The translations under genes and the position numbers were made by a program. A stretch of DNA of 64,000 nt from Oxytricha trifallax (lineage: Eukaryota; Ciliophora; Spirotrichea; Sporadotrichida; Oxytrichidae): positions 83,535 through 147,534 of the forward strand of contig ARYC01000724.1 of the NCBI GenBank assembly GCA_000711775.1, in the 5' to 3' direction. This document shows positions 58,301-64,000 of the stretch, piece by piece; the first letter of the stretch is position 1; the number at the start of each line of letters is the position of its first letter. The notes under the pieces were generated by a model. It did not search any database. It saw nothing but the letters and a program-made list of their open reading frames with translations, and was not told where the DNA came from.

Positions 58301-58499
58301 AAGGCCTGCCTCATGTCCAACCTTGCAATGATATTTCTCTAAAACTGATCCCACGAATATATATTTTAGTTTTTATATGTTCTAATCCTCTTTCTAATTT
58401 AAGAATATTTATCCATAAATAAACTAAATTGTTAAACATGTAGAAGAGGAGGATCATCATAATAATGATGGCTCCCTAACTGAATAAATGTGCTGACAT
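55322..58499 (-). CDS. Na+/H+ (CPA1/NHX-type) antiporter
   Basis: Start ATG complements 58497-58499 (MSAHLFSQGAIIIMMILLFY, a first membrane helix). Conserved elements: FFYFCLPPIVFASGYNMKR (the amiloride/ion-pathway helix), GTLITFTAFSVMTYIVV, VFGEGITNDAVCIILFNT (catalytic Asn-Asp pair), ELFHFSGIISLLVCSILMA, and SYAGMIRGAVAFGLVLR (conserved Arg). About 10-12 membrane helices in all. Exchanges cytosolic or lumenal Na+/K+ for H+. The cytosolic tail is charged (KLFNDLLMLEGEKLEEIF, DSEKSGAIELQTQTAQP) and ends LIDNNKNPYGN at TGA 55322-55324. Many introns/IESs break the helices (for example around 56.4, 56.8, 57.4-57.9 and 58.25 kb); they were not all mapped, so the coordinates give the outer bounds. 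Confidence 0.85.
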
Positions 58500-58945
58500 A
58501 TTTTCTATACTTTTCTTTTCTAAAAGGTCTACTTTTCTTAATTTCTAACAAAGTTATGTTTATATTATAATCATGAGTGGAGTGATAATAAGTGAATAAA
58601 ATTCATAAATTATATGCAGATATAAATATAAATTTAACAAAGTTGTTAGTAGATGAGTGCGACTAAATATAAATATTTAAATTATAAAAGTCATATTTTT
58701 CTATTTACTAATATGCTTAATCCTTCTGATTAACCTTTGAATTAACAGCACTATAAACAGATAGATATATTATAAAATCTTATTAATCTCACAATAGCTA
58801 ACTTAATTCTTATTTTTTCTACTTTGTGATTATTTGAAAAATATAAACATCAAATTAATTTAATTTGAATTTGATAGTGGAATAATATAGAGCAAAAATA
58901 AGAAGATCTTTTAATAAAATTAAACTTAATTATTAACATCAAAAT
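58500..58945. other. Divergent intergenic region
   Basis: AT-rich, no gene; lies between the divergent antiporter and myristoylated-protein genes and should hold both promoters. Confidence 0.45.
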
Positions 58946-60059
58946 ATGGGTTGTAAAGAATCTAAGCAAGACGGTGGAGTCAGCGATGGACCAAAGGCAG
59001 GTGGATCATCTGGAGGTGGTATGGTCAACTTAGATCTTAGTGGACTAGACGCACCTACTAAATTGAAATATTAATATAAAACAAACTTCAACATACTCAT
59101 TATTAAATAGATTTATTTGTAAATTCGAGTATTTGCTACCATTCAGCAAGACCAAAATAGAAGTGTTTGAATAAAAAGTCAAAGGTGTTTCTGGCGAGTC
59201 CAAAATCATAACTTTAGAATAGTAATTTTAATCTTTGTACATATTCAATAATTTTATTCTAATTATTTTTCTTTAACTATAGCAATATTTTTATGAAAAG
59301 AATAGCTAAGAAAAGCATTTGCTGATGATAAGAATTGGTCTGATGCTTTACTCAAAGATGATGGGCTCTTCGTTTAAACTCTGCAACATGAACTATTTAA
59401 GCCAGACTCTGATGAAAACCAAACAGAGGAATCCTCCTAAGATTAATCAACTCCCACTAATAACGTAGCTACTTTTAATATAAACCTATAAATGGTTTGA
59501 AACAATAAAGCTATTTTTTCAATGTTCTGTCTATAAATATCTATCAAAGTTCAAATTTTTGTAATAAGTAGCTTTGAGTTAAATCAACCGAGATGTTTTG
59601 ATACTCTGGGGCCTTATCTTGTGCGGCGGTGACATAAAAGTGAAAGCCAAGGTTTTCTACGATGTTCTACAGGATAACAACTAGGAGTTCATCTCAGCTA
59701 ATGACAAAGATTTCCCTGGAAGTTTCAACGCTTTGATTGATTTGGCTTGCAAGCTGCCTTATCAATAGGAGCCACTCATCACAAATTAAGCAGCCAAGAA
59801 ATCCAAGGAGGAACTGGATAAGATTGACGAATTGAAAGAGTCCATGCAGGAGGGCTACTTGGATGCTATATATGGAGTCAAGAGTAAACTCACAAGGCCA
59901 GAGTGGGAAGCAGCAGTTGCTAAGAATGAAAATTGGATATTTACTTCCAAATATCTATTTAACTTGCAAAAAATGCCTAATAAAGTTAGAAGTTACCTAT
60001 AAGTTATTTAACTTTAAATTTAGATTAAAACATTCCAAGAAAATTAGATAACAAGTTGA
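58946..60059 (+). CDS. N-myristoylated protein of unknown function
   Basis: Starts MGCKESKQDGGVSDGPKAG: Gly2 with Cys3 and Ser6 is a classical N-myristoylation/palmitoylation start, implying membrane anchoring. Later blocks: EYLLPFSKTKIEVFEQKVKG, RKAFADDKNWSDALLKDDGL, LIDLACKLPYQQEPLITNQA, KSMQ-like acidic helix LDKIDELKESMQEGYLDAI, KSKLTRPEWEAAVAKNENW. At least two interruptions (about 59070-59130, 59220-59300) and a third near 59490-59600 separate them. The C-terminal end is uncertain: direct reading stops at TGA 60057, but removing 20-60 bp near 59970 would extend it. No family recognised. Confidence 0.55.
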
Positions 60060-60587
60060 AAAAGTCTCAAAAAAGAATTGAAGATATACCCCGGAACTTA
60101 GAAAATGAAAAAAGCATTTATGAAATAGATATAGTAAATTACTAGATTTTTTTATTCAAGCATTTCTATTCTCATTATAAATATATAACATTTTTTATAC
60201 TTTTTATTTAGATTTTTTGTTATAAAATTTGCATAAATATTTGAGTGAATTGAAATAAATCAGAGAAAATTAATAAATTTGCCTGAGAAAATGACTAAAT
60301 TAAATATAGAATATAAAAAGACAATTATACTGTACTTAATTTTTTAAACAATTTAATAATCTATCACTCAACTTAATATATCCATAACTTTACAATCATA
60401 AAATTAAAGGAATCTTATATAATATTTAAACTTATAAATAAGTGTATATGTACAATTATTATACTTCACCAAGAGGCTGTGTGTGAATAATTTGAAGTTG
60501 ACGTAAATAAATCATTTTAACCAAATATAATTTGAATTTTACCAATCATTAGCCTTATCGAGTCTCTTTCACTCGATTAGTCTAATC
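60060..60587. other. AT-rich stretch, possibly containing the extended 3' end of the upstream gene
   Basis: About 60 residues of Lys/Glu-rich frame (KKSQKRIEDIPRNLENEK) near 60030-60120 may belong to the preceding gene; otherwise nothing is seen. Confidence 0.4.
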
Positions 60588-61189
60588 TCAATAGATGGCA
60601 CATCTGGCTGCTGGGTCAGTTGGCACGTACTTGCAGTGATCGGTAGTGAGGTTAGAGAACCCACTTGCTGCGTCGTGAACAGTCCACATGTTGCAGTAGT
60701 TAGTCTCGTAGTCATAGATGGAAAGAGTCTGTGATCTGCTCTTTGAGTCTACTTGGCATTTTTTACTAAAAATACAACAATATTGGGTATTAAGGGGAGA
60801 TAATATCAAGATTTTAAAGCAATCAGCACCATTTTGAGTAAGCTCGAAGATGATGTCATCGACGTAGTGCTTGGTTGGGGTAGTTCTAGTAGTCCAAACG
60901 TAGTCAGCATCTTGTTCCTTAATTTTATAGAGACCCTTTGACTTTGGCTCTGGAGTGAAGTCCTTAATGGTGCTTTGTAATTTCTCCAAAACAGCTGAGC
61001 ACTCACAATAATTCAATAACCATTTTTATATAAGAAAATGCAACAAAATCCTATATATTTATTGTACTCTTGGTTTGAATATGTAACATGCATGGCACAG
61101 TTAGCGTGAAGCATATCGAAAGATGGGAAGTCAGTTTTCTTGGTGAGGGCAGCCAAGACGAGGGCTGAGATTAGGATAACCTTCTGCAT
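60588..61189 (-). CDS. Small secreted cysteine-containing protein
   Basis: Start ATG complements 61187-61189, giving a signal peptide (MQKVILISALVLAALT). After a 92-bp IES the mature part reads HANCECSAVLEKLQSTIKDF, EQDADYVWTTRTTPTKHYVD, FELTQNGADCF, SKKCQVDSKSRSQTLSIYDY, NYCNMWTVHDAASGFSNL and ends DPAARCAIY at TGA 60588-60590. At least seven cysteines and no membrane helix suggest a disulfide-stabilised secreted or lysosomal-lumen protein. The stretch KILILSPLNTQYCCIF in the middle is in frame but AT-rich and may be a further IES. No family recognised. Confidence 0.7.
61008..61099 (-). other. IES (92 bp), pointer TGTG
   Basis: CACA on plus at 61004-61007 and 61096-61099. Removal joins FDMLHANC to ECSAVLEKLQ in frame. 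Confidence 0.75.
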
Positions 61190-62147
61190 GAGTAATATAG
61201 AAATGATCTAGATATAATTAATTATTATAATTTAAAGGAGACAATAAATAATAAAGTATTACTAAAATACTAATTTAACATTAAAAATAATTAAATTAAA
61301 ATTTATAATTGATACTAGATTATGTGTTTTAATTAATAAAATTTCAAATTATACATCAAGTGATTTTTGTTTTGAATTTCTTGAATGAAAAAAAGTAAAA
61401 TTATATATAATATAATTTTTTAAATTAAGGGTTTATTCTATTTAATAATTTGATTATTAAGTAAAGATAAATAATAATAAATGTATTTTTACTACGATAT
61501 TAAAGTATTAATATCCAGTTTCTAAATATATTTAATTAAATTTAATTTAGTTCTATTGCACAATTACAAAATATATTCATTCTATAATACTATTAAAAAT
61601 CTTTTATCACAAATTTGTGAAATCATTATTTTTTTATATTTATTCTTACTATTAAATCAAATCTATAATTATTTTAGCAATAAATCAATCAGTGAATAGC
61701 AAAATTATAATGAAATTAATAGTTTTAAGAAAGTTAAGGAATATTCTTGTTTATGAGAATTATGTAGAAATTTAATTTTATAATCCATATATAAAAATGG
61801 GATATATTCAATATTTATTTAATTTTTTGAATTAATGATACTATCCCTTTAAATTTATGTAGTAAATTAAAAGAGTCTCTTATTATTGCTAAAATAGATA
61901 AAAATAGGAAATTGTAGAAATTAATCAAAAATAGTTTTAATTATATTAATTTTAACCAACTTTAGATTTCGTTTGTATTTTAACACTTATAGCTGCATAT
62001 TGTCAATTTGATCAAATTTCAACAAGAATCACTGATTTTAAAGCAGGATCTTCGATTTCATCTGATTCACTAGTTTGGTTCCCAATAGTCATTTTTACTG
62101 TTTAACTTTTAAAATTATTGGCAGTCGTTGATATCTATGACCAAATT
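61190..62147. other. AT-rich stretch without a gene
   Basis: No supported feature; composition changes sharply to less AT-rich at about 62130. Confidence 0.5.
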
Positions 62148-62390
62148 TCATCGATTGAGAGTGGAATCATCATAAATGGTTAATAACTCTTTCCTTAATG
62201 TGTGTTTGGTGAAATTTGAGACCCTATCGTATTCTCCATGTTTTAAAACCTCCATCTCAGCAACTTTCAAGTCCTGCTCGACTGTTTGAGCACCAAATTT
62301 GGCAGCTTTAGTGGACGAGGAGCCAAAATGACGATTTGAATGAGCGAAAATGAGAGAGGTTTTTGGATTTTTGGTTTGATTAGTTAAAAT
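62148..62390 (-). CDS. Coding-like segment of unknown gene (partial)
   Basis: Minus-strand frame TKNPKTSLIFAHSNRHFGSS, then STKAAKFGAQTVEQDLKVAE, VLKHGEYDRVSNFTKHTLRK and ELLTIYDDSTLNR to TGA at 62148-62150. Composition and amino-acid usage look coding, unlike the flanks, but no start codon or family is seen. It lies about 130 bp downstream of the transposase-derived gene on the same strand and could be a further exon or MDS of another gene, or part of the same mobile element. Confidence 0.4.
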   Translation of the reverse strand: MLTNQTKNPKTSLIFAHSNRHFGSSSTKAAKFGAQTVEQDLKVAEMEVLKHGEYDRVSNFTKHTLRKELLTIYDDSTLNR

Positions 62391-62515
62391 TAAAACTTAA
62401 AAGTGTGATATGCAATAAGGGGCTTTTAATCAAGCAATTAAACGATTTGAACTGCTGTTTCAGTATGTATTGTTGACTTCAAAAGCTCCTACACCCCAAC
62501 TCATCATCTTCCAGC

Positions 62516-64000
62516 TCAACTACACACAAATCCATGCTTGATGGTGCTGCACCACTGCTTCACGCTGAAAGCCCAGAGCTTGTTGACATCTGTCTTGGTC
62601 ATGGCCTTCAGAATCTGCGAAAGCCGCTTCACCAGGTGGATCTTATGAAAAGTTAGGCCCAAAATACTTACTTGCTGTCTGCTTGCTCCTAGCGGAGGTG
62701 CCTCTTGATGTAGGAGAACAACTACTCGATAGGATTAAGCCAGGGTGAGTACTCAGCATTGAAAAGGACAGTGACCTTGAACTTCCTAGCAGTCTCCAGC
62801 ACCTCTGAATACTTGTGAATGACTGCGTTGTCCATAAGCAGCACGATCTTCTTCTGGGCGAGATCCTTATCTGTGCGCAGCTGGCGCAGGGTGTGATAGA
62901 GGAAGTTCTCGAACAGCACAGCATCGAAGGCCCCCTCAATGATTTGGCTAGAGACCAGCTGATCCTTAGTGATTGCTGCTATGAAACTCATCGAGAACTG
63001 CTGCCTCTTAATTTTTTCCTTGGTTATAGAGAGATTTCTAGCCATAATGCCATAAGTCCCCAACCTCTAGCTGACTTGCTATCTGACAACTGCAATGGGA
63101 GTATAATGTAATGATGGTTATGCATCGATGTTACCAGAATCTGCTATGGGTGCTTAGTCGTTTCTCTAGTTGGGTATACTTAGCTTGGTATAAACTAAAG
63201 TAGTATAAAACCATGAAGCTAAAGCTTACCTTCCTATTCCTTCACTGTGACTATACTGCTGCTCTCTGCCCTGCTTGACAGCTGCAAGCGTCTAGGTGTA
63301 ATTCCTATCTAGTTTTCATGGGCTGTTACATTGATCATCTCACTACCCTTACGCTTACTTGATTGCAACATGAGGTTGGCTAGGTTCTGAACTAATGGAG
63401 TAAGAGTGGAAGCCGATTTCAGAGGGGTTTATGGTTGACTTACAGGCTTCTTGGAAGAGCTCTATATTCTGAACGCGTTGAAGTGCTTCTGCAGGGATGT
63501 GTATTAAGCACTGCCCTCTGGGTCTTCCAAGATAGGTGGCAGCTGAGTATTCCTATATTTATCGCTGCACTTGACAGGGGTGGCAGCAATGCTCTGCTCC
63601 CTACTATCAAAGGTATGCTATGCTTAGGTGGAAGTTTTCCTCCGTAACTTAGGAAATATCGATTTCGAGTTTGGCCTTGGAATCTTCGACGGAACAATTC
63701 CAGATCCAGACATTATTCGTTCAGTATTTCTAACATGGCCCTCTTAAACTTGGATAAAATCCTTACCCATCTAGACTACCCATTCTTGATCTGCTGACGA
63801 CGCTGTACTCAATCAGTTAAGCAAAGATAGCAATACTTACCTATTGGTTCCCGGAGTTGCTTGGAGTCTCAGATTTTCAGGTTTCAGGTTATTTTCATCT
63901 TGAGTTGCAACTGGTCTTTACAAAATGGCAATGTTTGATCCGTTCATTTGATCCTGTTACTTAACCCCAGTGATATTCGACATACCTGTTTCTCTGTTGG
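62516..64000 (-). CDS. DDE (Tc1/mariner-IS630-type) transposase-derived gene, 5' end outside the window
   Basis: Partial at the window edge; 1485 bp minus three introns (32+38+35) and two IESs (13+29) leaves 1338 bp, 446 codons in one frame to TGA 62516-62518. The C-terminal 190 residues are the transposase core: RLGTYGIMARNLSI, FSMSFIAAITKDQLVSSQII, EGAFDAVLFENFLYHTLRQL, VLLMDNAVIHKYSEVLETAR, EYSPWLNPIEQLFSYIKRHL. The second Asp (MDN) and Glu (NPIE) of the triad are visible; the first Asp is not where relatives have it. The upstream 250 residues are low-complexity and not transposase-like. Base composition is clearly less AT-rich than the rest of the window. Introns plus pointer-type IESs suggest a host-maintained gene rather than a free element. 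Confidence 0.8.
62645..62673 (-). other. Putative IES (29 bp), pointer AAG
   Basis: CTT on plus at 62642-62644 and 62671-62673. It resembles an intron (GTAAGT..AAG) but splicing at GT shifts the frame into TGA, whereas removing 29 bp gives EQADSK to IHLVKRLSQ in frame. Confidence 0.6.
63195..63229 (-). other. GT..AG intron (35 bp)
   Basis: Minus-strand GTAAGC..CTTTAG; splices SSSIVTVKEQE to VYTKLSIPNQRN in frame. Confidence 0.75.
63771..63783 (-). other. Ultra-short IES (13 bp), pointer ATGGGTA
   Basis: TACCCAT on plus at 63764-63770 and 63777-63783. Removal joins VVSRSRMG to KDFIQVQEGHVRN; without it the frame shifts. Confidence 0.65.
63803..63840 (-). other. GT..AG intron (38 bp)
   Basis: Minus-strand GTAAGTATTG..GTACAG; splices QATPGTN to SVVSRSRMG. 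Confidence 0.75.
63954..63985 (-). other. GT..AG intron (32 bp)
   Basis: Minus-strand GTATGTCG..AGTAACAG; splices PTEKQ to DQMNGSNIAILQ. Confidence 0.7.

Noticed and set aside
1-64000. Reading the window with the standard genetic code, or as Tetrahymena- or Paramecium-type DNA with TA-bounded IESs.
   Set aside because: Conserved proteins need TAA and TAG as Gln, and IES junctions use many different 3-19 bp pointers, with strand-inverted scrambling, which fits hypotrichs and not TA-pointer ciliates.
1-64000. CRISPR arrays, bacterial promoters, ribosome binding sites and rRNA genes.
   Set aside because: None present; sequence is nuclear ciliate DNA, and no rRNA-like or tRNA-like structure was recognised.

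Overview
This window is best read as germline (micronuclear) DNA of a hypotrich/spirotrich ciliate of the Oxytricha/Stylonychia kind. It is extremely AT-rich. Long protein-like frames run through TAA and TAG (read as Gln) and stop only at TGA. Introns are short GT..AG. Conserved coding sequences are also cut by non-GT/AG insertions flanked by short direct repeats (pointers). Removing one repeat plus the insert restores the frame of a recognisable protein every time this was checked. These inserts behave as internal eliminated sequences (IESs) between macronucleus-destined segments (MDSs). Several reconstructions were checked by arithmetic: after removal of the listed IESs and introns the remaining length is an exact multiple of three (epimerase, NECAP, CTU2, RGG protein, cyclophilin, Ulp1 protease, dynactin p24-like, Rab, the small NLS protein, transposase).

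Layout. 1-5.9 kb: no genes; a 1.6-kb inverted-repeat transposon with an 8-bp target duplication. 5.9-16.3 kb: four plus-strand genes (NAD-dependent epimerase, NECAP, CTU2, RGG-box protein), all with IESs. One CTU2 IES houses a palindromic element, and one IES of the RGG gene houses a complete antisense lipase gene. 16.4-16.8 kb: palindromic element. 17.6-21.3 kb: minus-strand Atg14/UVRAG-family gene and a small hypothetical gene. 21.6-27.6 kb: two scrambled genes, a PPIL6-like cyclophilin and a bZIP factor, whose MDSs alternate between strands, with a coiled-coil gene between them. 28-36.9 kb: Ulp1/SENP-like protease, dynactin p24-like protein, three minus-strand hypothetical genes, family X DNA polymerase. 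37-46 kb: minus-strand hypothetical genes, a near-perfect 455-bp palindrome, and a large coiled-coil/EF-hand-like gene. 46.4-54.4 kb: ELAPOR-like receptor, PG-rich (SHIPPO-type) protein, Rab GTPase. 55.3-61.2 kb: Na+/H+ antiporter, N-myristoylated protein, secreted Cys-rich protein. 62.1-64 kb: a less AT-rich region with a DDE-transposase-derived gene that itself carries introns and two tiny IESs.

The most interesting content is the germline architecture rather than any one enzyme: two neighbouring genes scrambled in the same hairpin-like, strand-alternating pattern with long pointers; a gene nested inside another gene's IES; palindromic elements in IES and intergenic DNA; and a transposase gene that appears to have become an ordinary IES-interrupted gene. 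The genes do not form a pathway; they are a typical compact mixture of eukaryotic housekeeping, ciliary and signalling genes. Reading was by eye. IES ends are uncertain within the pointer repeat, and several hypothetical genes still have unresolved joints.
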